Source of the DNA: Acetobacter fabarum
GTDB lineage: Bacteria > Pseudomonadota > Alphaproteobacteria > Acetobacterales > Acetobacteraceae
Assembly (NCBI RefSeq): GCF_011516925.1
Contig: NZ_WOTG01000013.1
Coordinates: 1 to 58,166, forward strand
Direction of reading: 5' to 3'
DNA: 58,166 bases
In this document: positions 16,358-24,552 of the stretch, in pieces
How positions within the stretch are numbered: position 1 is the stretch's first letter
Layout of the letters: each line of letters starts with the position of its first letter
The notes under the pieces: generated by a model
Database searches by the model: none
Told to the model about the DNA's origin: nothing
What the model saw: only the letters and a program-made list of their open reading frames with translations
Made by a program: the position numbers and the translations under genes

Positions 16358-18610
16358 CTAAACGGCCGCCTGATTGAGTGCTGAAGCAATGCTTTTGCGG
16401 GCGTCTGCCTCTGTCGCGCCGGCCCGCATTTCAAAACGGACCATGGTTTCGAACAGCTTGCGGTCGATATTCGGGTTGATGAGTCCGCCAGACCCTGAAG
16501 CGGGCCGTGTGAAGGGCTCTGGCATATCCCGAAACAGGGCGCGGAACGGCACGTAGGCGTCTGGCGGCAATGGGTCGTTGAAAAGCAGGTTTATGTCCTG
16601 CGTGCAGTCCGGGTGCTGCAGAACGACGGCCATCCGGTTGTAAATTTCTCCCAGAGGACCGGGTAGTGCCGGCAGTTTTTCAGGGTTGACCAGATCTGCA
16701 CCCTTGATGAGGGCATCGACTACGGCCTGATCTTCTGGGTTGGGTAGTGTCCGGGATGCCGGTAGGGCCTTGTCGCTGCGGGCGATGGACAGGGGTGCAT
16801 AGAGCCGGTTCGCCCCCTGTGGTTTTATCCCCGCATAGAACAGGCGTGTGTAGAGACGCTTGCCACGGAACATGATGATGGCCTGTCCCTGCCTCAGGGC
16901 CTGAATGTCGTTCCATGAAATACGCTTCACCTCCCGGATGTCCGCACGGGTCTGTGTCGTATAGTCACCGACGATCTCGGTGTTTTCATAGCCGGAGAGA
17001 ACCCCGACCTGCATGGTGCCACCTGCCTGCTCAATCCATTCGCGGGTGGGGCCGGCGTCTTCGACCTGCTCGAAAATCTTGAGTTTGGGGTTGCCGAGCA
17101 AGGGAACGGACCAGTCCCGGCCGAGTGTCGCATAGAGCGATCCTACTTCCTGAAAGGACATCCAGATCGAGACGTTCAGTTCGCGTCCCTGAGCCATCAT
17201 CACGTCGATGCCGCGTGTCGCGAAGTAATTGCTTTCATCGTAGAGCATAAGATACGGCGTGCTGGCCGAGGATGGACGGTTTTCGACGAGATCAGTGTAA
17301 TTGCCTTCGATTGACGCGCCGAGGGCCGCGGCAAGGGCGTAGCGCTGGGCTGTGATGAAGGTCTTGCCGATTGCCGCATTGGTCTCGGGGTCGTTTTCCA
17401 GTGAGGGGAGCAGCACAATCAGGTTGCGGCGGTTGAAGATGACATCGGTCAGTTCAACATCGGGCACGTCGCAGTTGAAGATGTGTCCGTAGGTTGTGGT
17501 CATCATCATGAAGGTCTTGGCGAAACCACCAATGACGAAGCCATGTTGCTGGCGAACTTTCTCCTGACCGTCTGCATCTCCTGCTTTTTGTGAATAGCCA
17601 CCGGTTTCCTGAACGTAGAACCTGATGTCGTGCAGCATCTCCTCAGGGAAGTCGTCAGGCAGGGGAATACGCTCGACCTTTTGAGTGCGCGCACTGAAGT
17701 AGCGAAACCGTCTGCTGGCGTTCGTATCGTCCTGACCGCGGGTTAGATCGATCAGCGCCTGAATATCGGAGAAATTTGCGCGCATGGTCGAGGCTGTGAT
17801 CGGGATGCCCTCATGGTCACGCATCCACACGAAAACGTTCGACATTGCGCCGATCAGGGAACTGGCTCTGCTCGCAAAATATTCGGAATTACCGCCGCCC
17901 TGAGTTTTGTCGGGCAGGAAAAGTGTTCGGAGCAGCTCGGCCATCCCTTCGGGATTGACGGACGAGAAGGGGTTCCACGTGTGGGTCTTTCGGTCGCCAC
18001 TGGAGACGAGGAAGTTGATGACCCGCATGTTGGCGGCTGCGCCCCAGTGTTCCTGCAGGGCCTGCAATGAGAAGACGAGGTTGTTGGACCCTTTCCCGTC
18101 CACGATGGTGAAACCGGTTCCCTGCGCCATGGCTGAGGCGAGCAGGCTGTAGATGAACTGGGTTTTGCCTGAGCCTGTCGCGCCGGGCAGCACCCCGTGC
18201 ATGGTCATGTCGCTACCCGATACCCAGATCTGCTGCCCACTGACTTCATCCCAGCCGAGCAGCCAGTCGCCCCTGGCCTTGTCGGGCTTGTCTACGCCTA
18301 CCCGTTTGGGGTCTGGCACCGGGTTGCCGAAATCCTTTCGTTTTGAACTGGCCGGCAGGCGCAGGGGCATGATGGTCGGTCGGGTCAGCACGAACGCCGT
18401 ATAGGCGAGTGCGGGCGGGACCAGCAGGGTTGTGAGAGCGGGGCAGGTGACAGCTAGCCCGGCAAATCCGATGAACGGTGCGGCGGATAGCCCGGTCCTG
18501 AGACCGCCCAGAATACGGGTGCCCAGTGTTCGGGTATCACGATAGGCTACGCCGTCTCTTTGTTCGTGATGATCCTGCGGGCCGTCGATACGGCGTCTGA
18601 GCTGCCCCAT
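16358..18610 (-). CDS. trbC: Type IV coupling ATPase TrbC/DotL-like
   Basis: 750 aa. Couples the relaxosome to the secretion channel at the inner membrane. Two hydrophobic stretches near residues 35-75 (GLSAAPFIGFAGLAVTCPALTTLLVPPALAY) are the N-terminal membrane anchor. Walker A PGATGSGKTQF lies near residue 140, and YDESNYFATRG fits a Walker B-type strand with following helix. ATG 18610 (MGQLRRRIDG) is chosen because it lies 1 nt after the stop of the upstream gene; the frame opens earlier at 18808, but that part overlaps the upstream gene. Size and layout match IncI TrbC and Dot/Icm DotL. The C-terminal tail (to residue 750) is probably the partner-binding region. Confidence 0.88.
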   Translation of the reverse strand: MGQLRRRIDGPQDHHEQRDGVAYRDTRTLGTRILGGLRTGLSAAPFIGFAGLAVTCPALTTLLVPPALAYTAFVLTRPTIMPLRLPASSKRKDFGNPVPDPKRVGVDKPDKARGDWLLGWDEVSGQQIWVSGSDMTMHGVLPGATGSGKTQFIYSLLASAMAQGTGFTIVDGKGSNNLVFSLQALQEHWGAAANMRVINFLVSSGDRKTHTWNPFSSVNPEGMAELLRTLFLPDKTQGGGNSEYFASRASSLIGAMSNVFVWMRDHEGIPITASTMRANFSDIQALIDLTRGQDDTNASRRFRYFSARTQKVERIPLPDDFPEEMLHDIRFYVQETGGYSQKAGDADGQEKVRQQHGFVIGGFAKTFMMMTTTYGHIFNCDVPDVELTDVIFNRRNLIVLLPSLENDPETNAAIGKTFITAQRYALAAALGASIEGNYTDLVENRPSSASTPYLMLYDESNYFATRGIDVMMAQGRELNVSIWMSFQEVGSLYATLGRDWSVPLLGNPKLKIFEQVEDAGPTREWIEQAGGTMQVGVLSGYENTEIVGDYTTQTRADIREVKRISWNDIQALRQGQAIIMFRGKRLYTRLFYAGIKPQGANRLYAPLSIARSDKALPASRTLPNPEDQAVVDALIKGADLVNPEKLPALPGPLGEIYNRMAVVLQHPDCTQDINLLFNDPLPPDAYVPFRALFRDMPEPFTRPASGSGGLINPNIDRKLFETMVRFEMRAGATEADARKSIASALNQAAV

Positions 18611-18611
18611 G

Positions 18612-19034
18612 TCAGTGTAACCCGAATGCCTGATTGAGGGGGGAGGGGGCGTGTTGTACCGGAGCCGCGCCGGGCTGTTGGGGCGGCAGTGCCTGCTGTC
18701 GTGGAACTGGTCGGGTCGGGAACTCTGGCGGGTCGAGCAGGCCCAGCTCGGGCTGGGGGAGTGCGGACGATGATGCGGGAGCTCTGCCGGGGTGAGAGTG
18801 AAGTCCAATATAAAGCGCGCCGGTGAGGATCACAGCGATCATGATCAGCCACTTCCTGTGCGGACGGACGCGCATAAGGGTTTCCGGCTCTGTCGCGGGT
18901 GTCGTCAGGGCAGGTGCGGTCGGGGGCGGGTTCTGCGGATTGGCGTCCATGTTGGACGAGACGCGGATATGGAGGGTTTTGTCGCCCGGTGTGATGGTCA
19001 GGGGGCTGTCGCCGGGAAAAAGAAAGATGTCCAT
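18612..19034 (-). CDS. Single-pass membrane protein ahead of trbC, unknown
   Basis: 140 aa from ATG 19034 with CAGGAG 7 nt upstream. The N-terminal ~30 residues are a short beta-rich segment (MDIFLFPGDSPLTITPGDKT); then a Pro/Thr-rich linker, one membrane segment (KWLIMIAVILTGALYIGL, near residue 65) and a Pro-rich tail. The gene is coupled to trbC (stop and next start 1 nt apart). A copy of the bipartite TCACAAC-N10-ATACTG-like motif sits 23 nt upstream, suggesting that this gene heads its own transcript with trbC. It may be a small partner of the coupling complex. Confidence 0.65.
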   Translation of the reverse strand: MDIFLFPGDSPLTITPGDKTLHIRVSSNMDANPQNPPPTAPALTTPATEPETLMRVRPHRKWLIMIAVILTGALYIGLHSHPGRAPASSSALPQPELGLLDPPEFPTRPVPRQQALPPQQPGAAPVQHAPSPLNQAFGLH

Positions 19035-19057
19035 GGTGTACTCCTGTGAAGAGCTGC

Positions 19058-19083
19058 GATCATACGGGCATGGGTTGTGACGC
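19058..19083 (-). promoter_or_regulatory. Bipartite motif site 1 (upstream of the trbC transcript)
   Basis: Minus strand GCGTCACAAC-N10-ATGATC, ending 23 nt before the ATG at 19034. The first box is perfect; the second box is weaker than the consensus ATACTG. Confidence 0.5.
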
Positions 19084-19458
19084 CGGGGCGGCGCAGAGCG
19101 TGTTGGCGTGACGCTCAAGAGTGTCGAGCAAGATCAGGCCCTGTGCATCTGCGACACTTTGCAGGGTCTGATCGGTGCACAGGATAACCAGAGAGAGGGG
19201 CGCATGATGGACTGCGTGCAGGCGCTGTCCGCACAGGGCGTTGCGGTCCGGCTCAATGGCGAGACCGAAGCTGACCTGTCCTGCGCGGGCTTTCCAGGTT
19301 TCTTCCGCCATCCGCATGAGGACGGGCAGCAGACAGTCGGGTGCCAACAGACGACGGGGCGTGAACACCGTATTGTCTGTCGCACTCAGGACGATGTGAT
19401 ACGAGGCGTTCTCCAGCAGGCTGGCGAGGGCGTCGATGAGCCGTTCGATGGGGATCAT
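19060..19458 (-). CDS. Small soluble protein downstream of icmT, unknown
   Basis: 132 aa from ATG 19458, overlapping the icmT stop (ATGA), with AGAGGGA upstream. No membrane segment or signal; alternating helices and strands (ERLIDALASLLENASYHIVLS, PLSLVILCTDQTLQSV). The position after icmT/traK corresponds to traL of R64-like plasmids, but I cannot confirm homology. The 3' end overlaps motif site 1. Confidence 0.6.
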   Translation of the reverse strand: MIPIERLIDALASLLENASYHIVLSATDNTVFTPRRLLAPDCLLPVLMRMAEETWKARAGQVSFGLAIEPDRNALCGQRLHAVHHAPLSLVILCTDQTLQSVADAQGLILLDTLERHANTLCAAPASQPMPV

Positions 19459-19703
19459 GCGTAATCCCTCTGTTTCCAGCGGGGCAGGCGCGGTCGGTGC
19501 GCGCCAATCACGAGCACCCGTGCCATGCGGCATGCTACGGGCAGGGTGAGGCCCATCCAGGCCAGAAACCCGAACAGGACGGTAATCACGACCGCCGCAA
19601 TGAAAGTCCATATGCGCATGTGGGCCAGCCAGAACACCATGCCCAGCAGGCAGCGACAGTCGACAACGAAGAAGTAGACGGGCTTTGCGGAGTGACGCCA
19701 CAT
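19455..19703 (-). CDS. traK: IcmT/TraK-like inner-membrane protein
   Basis: 82 aa, the usual IcmT size. The sequence follows the family closely: WRHSAKPVYFFVVDCRCLLG, FWLAHMRIWTFIAAVVI, FGFLAWMGLTLPVACRMARVL then a basic PRLPRWKQRDYA tail, with two membrane segments. In Dot/Icm systems IcmT is required for pore formation; in R64 the counterpart is TraK. The ATG overlaps the traJ/dotB stop and its stop overlaps the next start. Confidence 0.85.
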   Translation of the reverse strand: MWRHSAKPVYFFVVDCRCLLGMVFWLAHMRIWTFIAAVVITVLFGFLAWMGLTLPVACRMARVLVIGAHRPRLPRWKQRDYA

Positions 19704-20818
19704 CAGTGCAGTTCCTTCATGGCACGGGCTGCAATGTCATCACTGATGCGGCCCTGAGCGTGGACATCCTTGATGGACTGCTCGAAGGTCTGGCCGTGTT
19801 GTTCGACGAAGCCGCGCACCATATTGGGCCAGCGTGCCTGCGGCGCATCGAGCAGGGCTTCACGGATTTTGCGGTTGAAGGGCAGGAATGAGCGGATGGC
19901 GGTACGCTCGCCGTCCGTAGAGCGCAGCAGACGCTGGTTGACGATGAGTTTGAGGTTGTCGACCAGAGCGATGGCGAGGCTGTCACGATCGCCGGCGGGA
20001 CAGAGAGAGACGACACGGCGGATTGTCGCGGGTGGGTCATTGGTATGCACGGATGTGGTGGTGCGGTGGCCCGAGATGATGGCCTGAATGGTCGCTTCCA
20101 TGGTTTCGGCGTCACGACACTCGCCGATATTGATGTCGGTGGGTTCCTGACGCATGGCCGCACGGATGAAGTCCGGGAAGGTGGCCAACTGGCGGGGGAT
20201 CTCTGTCTGCTGAATACTGGCGTTTTTCTGCTCGATCAGATCATAGAAAAGCTCCAGCGGAGCCGCACCTTCGACAATGTCGCAGTGGCAGTCCGGATTT
20301 TCGAGACGCTGGCGGGTGACACCCCCCATCAGGGTGGTCTTGCCACTGCCCGTGACGCCACAGATCAGATAGCCGCCGGTCTCCCCTTCCAGAGCTTCGG
20401 CCAGACGGGGTTCGACATACTGTTCTTCAAGCGGGGTGGGCTTTTCGGGGAGTGGGCGCAGAATGATCCCGATCCCGTCATTTGAGCCAATGGTCGAGGC
20501 GACGGCGTTGACACGGAAACCGTAACGGCGTTGGCGCCGGTCAGGCCAGATAATGTAGCTGGTGTCGATGGCCGCACGCTGGCTCAGCCGTGATGCGCCG
20601 GTTGAGGATTTATACATTATCGCCAGTGCGTCTTCGACTTCCCGTGAGGTCCACCGCATGGAGGGCTCGGTATAATTGCGGCCATACGCGCGGATTTTAA
20701 GGGCTGTGTCTGTCTGCAGGTGAATACGCGACGCCCCCATTTCGACACAGCTGATCAGGATGGTATCGAGATTGGTGCTCGGGGGAAGGGACTTCAGGCG
20801 GTCAATGATGTCGTTCAC
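19703..20818 (-). CDS. traJ: TraJ/DotB-like secretion ATPase
   Basis: 371 aa hexameric VirB11/PilT-type ATPase that powers the IncI/Dot-type channel from the cytoplasm. Walker A GVTGSGKTT (about residue 155), an acidic segment IVEGAAPLELFYD, and Walker B-like INIGECRDAETMEATIQA, then SGHRTTTSVHTND as the His box. Length and motif order match DotB and R64 TraJ. It is coupled on both sides (ATGA overlaps with the gene before and with icmT). Confidence 0.92.
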   Translation of the reverse strand: MNDIIDRLKSLPPSTNLDTILISCVEMGASRIHLQTDTALKIRAYGRNYTEPSMRWTSREVEDALAIMYKSSTGASRLSQRAAIDTSYIIWPDRRQRRYGFRVNAVASTIGSNDGIGIILRPLPEKPTPLEEQYVEPRLAEALEGETGGYLICGVTGSGKTTLMGGVTRQRLENPDCHCDIVEGAAPLELFYDLIEQKNASIQQTEIPRQLATFPDFIRAAMRQEPTDINIGECRDAETMEATIQAIISGHRTTTSVHTNDPPATIRRVVSLCPAGDRDSLAIALVDNLKLIVNQRLLRSTDGERTAIRSFLPFNRKIREALLDAPQARWPNMVRGFVEQHGQTFEQSIKDVHAQGRISDDIAARAMKELH

Positions 20819-21186
20819 GAGGGGTCTCCTTCTGATAGCGTGTCAGGGGAGCGGCTTGGGCCGAGGACAAGGGCTTCTATGCTTCGGTGCACCTTGAAGA
20901 GATGTCGTGACGGCCGCTCGCCGGGCAGGCTGCTGGAGCCTTGTCGCAGGGCGGCGACATAGGCGGTAATGGGCTGGCGCAGTGCCTCGGGGGCGTTGGA
21001 GACGTCGTAGCCGTAATAAAGAGCGAAGCGGTAAACCTGATCGAGTTGACCGAGGGCTGTCGCCATGGCGGCGTCGAGCTGGCTGTCGCGCAGCATGTAG
21101 GTTTTGATGACCCAGCTGCGTAGTGCCTGAGTCGTGCTGCGGGCGGCGAGATAGAGGGCGCCAAGTTGCATGTCGGGAGAGGTCAT
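20815..21186 (-). CDS. Small unknown protein between trbA and traJ
   Basis: 123 aa from ATG 21186, which overlaps the trbA stop. The frame opens earlier at 21267, but that part overlaps trbA. Predicted all-helical (TTQALRSWVIKTYMLRDSQL, ALGQLDQVYRFALYYGYDVS), with no signal or membrane segment. Possibly a cytoplasmic partner of the ATPase complex; family not recognised. Confidence 0.65.
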   Translation of the reverse strand: MTSPDMQLGALYLAARSTTQALRSWVIKTYMLRDSQLDAAMATALGQLDQVYRFALYYGYDVSNAPEALRQPITAYVAALRQGSSSLPGERPSRHLFKVHRSIEALVLGPSRSPDTLSEGDPS

Positions 21187-22331
21187 GACGGCTTCCGGTC
21201 GGTTTTGAGCAGGGTATCGAGTGTTGCGCTGATGTTGGGCTCGGACAGTGGTGCACCCAGACGACATTCCGCGCGCCAGTGTTCCAGCGCTCCGGCCGCC
21301 TCCGTGCAGGCTGTCGTGATGATTGCGTGCTTGGGGCGGCCGGGCATGGGGTATGGCAGGGCGGAGAGGATCAGCCAGAGATCACGATCAACAAGCTGGA
21401 TGATCGAGAAGAGACTGGGGTTGAGGACACCGGCCTTCTGGCGTGCGGCCTGAAGGAGTGCCATCAGAACCGTGCGTGACCAGGCGTGTCCCTGAGCAAT
21501 CTGGAGACCGATCTGCCAGTCGCCTGACGCCAGCGCGTTTTTCAGGGTCGCGATGGTTTTGCGCGGAATAGTGAGCGGTGCGGTAATCTCTCCCCTGTGC
21601 CACCGGCCAGAGAGTGCGTGCGACAGGGTTTCAAGCAGTTTCCGGGCTTCTTCGACGCGACGGGCACAGACAAGCGTGAAGACCATGAACAGGCACTGTT
21701 CGACGGGGCTAAGGCTTTGTGGGCCGGCCCATGGACGTCCGAGCTGTGCTGCCAGCGCGCTCTGGGCGGCTAAGGCATATGCGTCGGTACCTGGCGTGTC
21801 GCCTGCGTGACGGGCCAGCCATTCCTGTGGACGCAGGAACGGATCCATGGGGCGGAGTGGTTTTGTCGCAGCCGGGGGTTCACGGAGTTTCGCGCTGTAG
21901 CCGATCCATGCCTGTCCGATGGGATGACTCTGCGCGAGTGCGTGTTTCATGCCATCCAGACCGAACTGGTTACGGTAGATCGTGCCAGGTGCCCGTGTTG
22001 CACAGAGCAGTGCAGAGACAGCAAACAGGGCCAGAACCGGAAACAGTGTCAGAAAGCCGGTAATGCCCAGCAGCTGCCAGAGTGTTGCCGCACTGACTTT
22101 CGCGGGATTGGCCCGTGACATCCTGTCGAGCAGAGGGGCGTAGCTGTCTGTAAACAGGGAAGCGATATGCAGGATTATGCGCTGCTCGAACAGGACGGCC
22201 ATGACGATCTGCGTGTGCGCCACTTGCCACAGAATGTAGGCCACAACACAGAGCATGAAGAGTGAGCCGCCGATCAGGAACAGGATCTGTTCTACCCCGG
22301 TCTCCCGCCCTGGAGCGCTCATGCGGTTCAT
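21183..22331 (-). CDS. trbA: TrbA/DotM (IcmP)-like coupling-complex membrane protein
   Basis: 382 aa with membrane segments near residues 15-45 (ILFLIGGSLFMLCVVAYIL) and 85-110 (ITGFLTLFPVLALFAVSALL). The C-terminal soluble part has the family block RDLWLILSALPYPMPGRP, followed by EAAGALEHWRAE. DotM/IcmP binds DotL and recruits substrates; R64 TrbA is the plasmid counterpart. Both ends overlap neighbours by ATGA. Confidence 0.85.
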   Translation of the reverse strand: MNRMSAPGRETGVEQILFLIGGSLFMLCVVAYILWQVAHTQIVMAVLFEQRIILHIASLFTDSYAPLLDRMSRANPAKVSAATLWQLLGITGFLTLFPVLALFAVSALLCATRAPGTIYRNQFGLDGMKHALAQSHPIGQAWIGYSAKLREPPAATKPLRPMDPFLRPQEWLARHAGDTPGTDAYALAAQSALAAQLGRPWAGPQSLSPVEQCLFMVFTLVCARRVEEARKLLETLSHALSGRWHRGEITAPLTIPRKTIATLKNALASGDWQIGLQIAQGHAWSRTVLMALLQAARQKAGVLNPSLFSIIQLVDRDLWLILSALPYPMPGRPKHAIITTACTEAAGALEHWRAECRLGAPLSEPNISATLDTLLKTDRKPS

Positions 22332-23257
22332 GGCGCATCCTCCCCGACATGCCAGTGGGCGCGGTTCGCATCGAGGCCGGGCTGGGAGCGGATACGGATT
22401 TCTGTGTCGTCTTCGCGCAGCACGTCCTTGCCGCCGGTGGTGTCGCGCTGGAAGAATGCGACTTCGGGGGCTTCGACCTTGCCAGCCTTCAGGAGTACCC
22501 GGTAGCGGGCCATACCGATCAGATCGTGTTCAAGGCGGGCGAGGTCGTCGAGAAAGATTTCAACAGCCTGTCGCTCCCCGGCCGCCCAGCCGCGGGCGAC
22601 ACCTTCGCGCCAGACTTCCACCTCATGGCGGGTTCTGGGGCGGACGGCGTCTGGCGGCGTTTCGGGCATTGAAATGGAGCGGACGAGCCATGTACGCCAT
22701 TGGGGAGGGGCTGAGACAAGTTGAGCTTCGCGGGTGACGCGGAAGATCCGTCGTGTCTCGCGCGCCGTCTGTCCGGATGGATCAAGGGCCATGGCCATCT
22801 GGGCTTCGGAGACGACAGGAGGACGCAGAAGGGTCTGCCCGCTTCCTGCAGGCAGGACGAGGGGGCGGAAGTCGAAGGTCTGGTCGAGTGTCGTCTCATA
22901 TCGGCCGAGCATGTCGTTCAGCGCGAAAGAACGGGCTGCCAGTCCACCTTGTGCGCCGTAGGCCCATGCGGCCTGTCGCACGGCGTCGTCATGATCCGTA
23001 CCGGTTTCTGCGCGGGGAGAGTAGCCCGGCCGGACGGCCATCAGCGCTTCCATGGAGGGTGGGCGTGTCGTGTCACTGATGTGCGGCGTCTCGGCCGCGC
23101 CAGTCAGCGGTGTGTCGATCGGGCTTGCAGCACCGGGCGATAGGGTAGGTGTGGAGGGTACGGGTAGCGCGACCGGTCCGCTGGATGCTGCATAAGAGGG
23201 TGTCGCCATGATCAGCGCGAGCAGGCTGCACCGCAGGTAAATGCCGGGCCTAGCCAT
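22328..23257 (-). CDS. traI: TraI/DotC-like outer-membrane core component
   Basis: 309 aa from ATG 23257 (MARPGIYLRC) with a signal sequence ending at MATPSYAA; the frame opens at 23380 but that part overlaps dotD. Family pattern: AVRQAAWAYGAQGGLAAR, LDQTFDFRPLVLP, LLRPPVVSEAQMAM and RTWLVR. DotC together with DotD positions DotH in the outer membrane. A canonical lipobox cysteine is not clear (one Cys at LRCSLLA), unlike most DotC proteins. Confidence 0.82.
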   Translation of the reverse strand: MARPGIYLRCSLLALIMATPSYAASSGPVALPVPSTPTLSPGAASPIDTPLTGAAETPHISDTTRPPSMEALMAVRPGYSPRAETGTDHDDAVRQAAWAYGAQGGLAARSFALNDMLGRYETTLDQTFDFRPLVLPAGSGQTLLRPPVVSEAQMAMALDPSGQTARETRRIFRVTREAQLVSAPPQWRTWLVRSISMPETPPDAVRPRTRHEVEVWREGVARGWAAGERQAVEIFLDDLARLEHDLIGMARYRVLLKAGKVEAPEVAFFQRDTTGGKDVLREDDTEIRIRSQPGLDANRAHWHVGEDAP

Positions 23258-23678
23258 GACGCGACACCCTGATTTCATGGGTGGGGATGTTGATGTCCAC
23301 GACATAGCTCGGGCCTGCGGCGAGGCTGAGTGCGTCAATAAGGCGTGCCTGTGTCGTATTGGTCTGATTGATGGCGACAACCGGGCCGGGACCGGTGTCG
23401 TCCATGATGAGGCGATAACCGATCTGGCTGGCTATCTGGCGCAGGCCGTTGCGAAGGGTGCCTGTCCAATGCCAGCTGACCGGCTTTTCCAGTTCGGCAG
23501 GCAGCACGGAACCGGGGCGGCGGACGGGGTAACGGGTTTCGGCCAGAGCGTTGGCCTGCGCATCGAGGGTGGCCATCTGCTGGCCGAGGGTGGGGTGTTG
23601 CGGTGGAGGGGGCCGGTGACAGGCCGCTAATGCAAGGGGAAGGATGAGCATGACGCCTCTGAGGGATGTGTTGTTCAT
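23250..23678 (-). CDS. traH: TraH/DotD-like lipoprotein, first gene of its operon
   Basis: 142 aa. Signal peptide with lipobox LALAAC at residues 15-20. The C-terminal ~80 residues (KPVSWHWTGTLRNGLRQIASQIGYRLIMDDTG) have the fold pattern of DotD, a small domain like the secretin N-domain. With TraI/DotC it forms the outer-membrane part of the channel. Bipartite motif site 2 ends 5 nt before the ATG, which is followed by traI, trbA, an unknown gene, traJ and traK. Confidence 0.85.
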   Translation of the reverse strand: MNNTSLRGVMLILPLALAACHRPPPPQHPTLGQQMATLDAQANALAETRYPVRRPGSVLPAELEKPVSWHWTGTLRNGLRQIASQIGYRLIMDDTGPGPVVAINQTNTTQARLIDALSLAAGPSYVVDINIPTHEIRVSRHG

Positions 23679-23683
23679 TCCCT

Positions 23684-23709
23684 CATTGTGCGCTCATCCG
23701 TTGTGACGC
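23684..23709 (-). promoter_or_regulatory. Bipartite motif site 2 (upstream of traH/dotD)
   Basis: Minus strand GCGTCACAAC-N10-ACAATG, ending 5 nt before the dotD ATG. The only space left for a ribosome binding site is AGGGA, directly after box 2. Confidence 0.6.
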
Positions 23710-23746
23710 CGTGCTGATGCGCGGACGCGTTGCGACACCTTCACTC

Positions 23747-24448
23747 TTAGCCGTGCGGTTGTTGATGAGAGATGCCGACAACGTGGCTCCAGACCTTGAG
23801 CTGGTAGGCCTGGTTATGGTCCGGGGTGCGTGAGTTGTAGTTGCCGACGCGCTGCCAGAATTCCCTGGGGTGTTGGGGTGTCTCATCTCCCAGTTCCTTC
23901 GCCAGTATCCATGCGCCGATATGGATATTGAGACATCCATCATTGATGATCTGATCGCGCGTAATGCCTTTGGCCGCGAGCTCGCGCAGGTGGGACGAAT
24001 TGATCTGGGCTGGACCCATGTCATAGGTCCCATTGGTGTTTTTGACGATCTGGCCAACATGCCCCCCTTCTGTTGCCAGAAGGCCTAAAAACAGGGGCAC
24101 CGAGATCCGATACTGGCTTGCCGCGCTCACTGCGCATGTGCGCAGGTCTGCAGGCAGGGCCGATGGAATGGACAAGGGCACAGAAGGGGAGGGCGGTTTC
24201 TGTACATCCACGGGTTTATTCTGGACGGCATAGGCCAGTATCCATGCACCGGCTGCGATATTTATGCAGACATTGCTTTTGACTGCCTCAGGTGAAAACC
24301 CGGCTTTTTCCAGAATTGGCAGCCAGCCGGGCTGTATCCCCATGGGACCGATCGCACCGTCATGACTTTTGCGGATGATCTGCAGAATGGATGCGGACTG
24401 GACATGGTAGTATTCAGCAATCTGGTCAACGCAGGGTGGTATGATCAT
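23747..24448 (-). CDS. pilT: PilT-like lytic transglycosylase with tandem domains, first one lacking the catalytic Glu
   Basis: 233 aa. Two SLT-like halves. Residues 100-230: CAVSAASQYRISVPLFLGLLATEGG, with Glu127 as the expected catalytic acid, then YDMGPAQIN and NYNSRTPDHNQAYQ, the standard lytic transglycosylase pattern. Residues 1-75 repeat the scheme (CVDQIAEYYHVQSASILQII, GAIGPMGIQ, CINIAAGAWILAYA) but have Ser28 where Glu is expected. It opens peptidoglycan for pilus or channel assembly. No clear signal peptide at this start, so export is uncertain. It is the last gene of the pil operon. Confidence 0.78.
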   Translation of the reverse strand: MIIPPCVDQIAEYYHVQSASILQIIRKSHDGAIGPMGIQPGWLPILEKAGFSPEAVKSNVCINIAAGAWILAYAVQNKPVDVQKPPSPSVPLSIPSALPADLRTCAVSAASQYRISVPLFLGLLATEGGHVGQIVKNTNGTYDMGPAQINSSHLRELAAKGITRDQIINDGCLNIHIGAWILAKELGDETPQHPREFWQRVGNYNSRTPDHNQAYQLKVWSHVVGISHQQPHG

Positions 24449-24552
24449 GATGGGTCTCGAAGTGCGGGAAACTCAGGGAGTTCAGGCACTACAGACGGAG
24501 TTTTCCGTGCTGCAGTACCTGTCCCGGGTTGAGGTGGACGCGCTGGTCGCTG

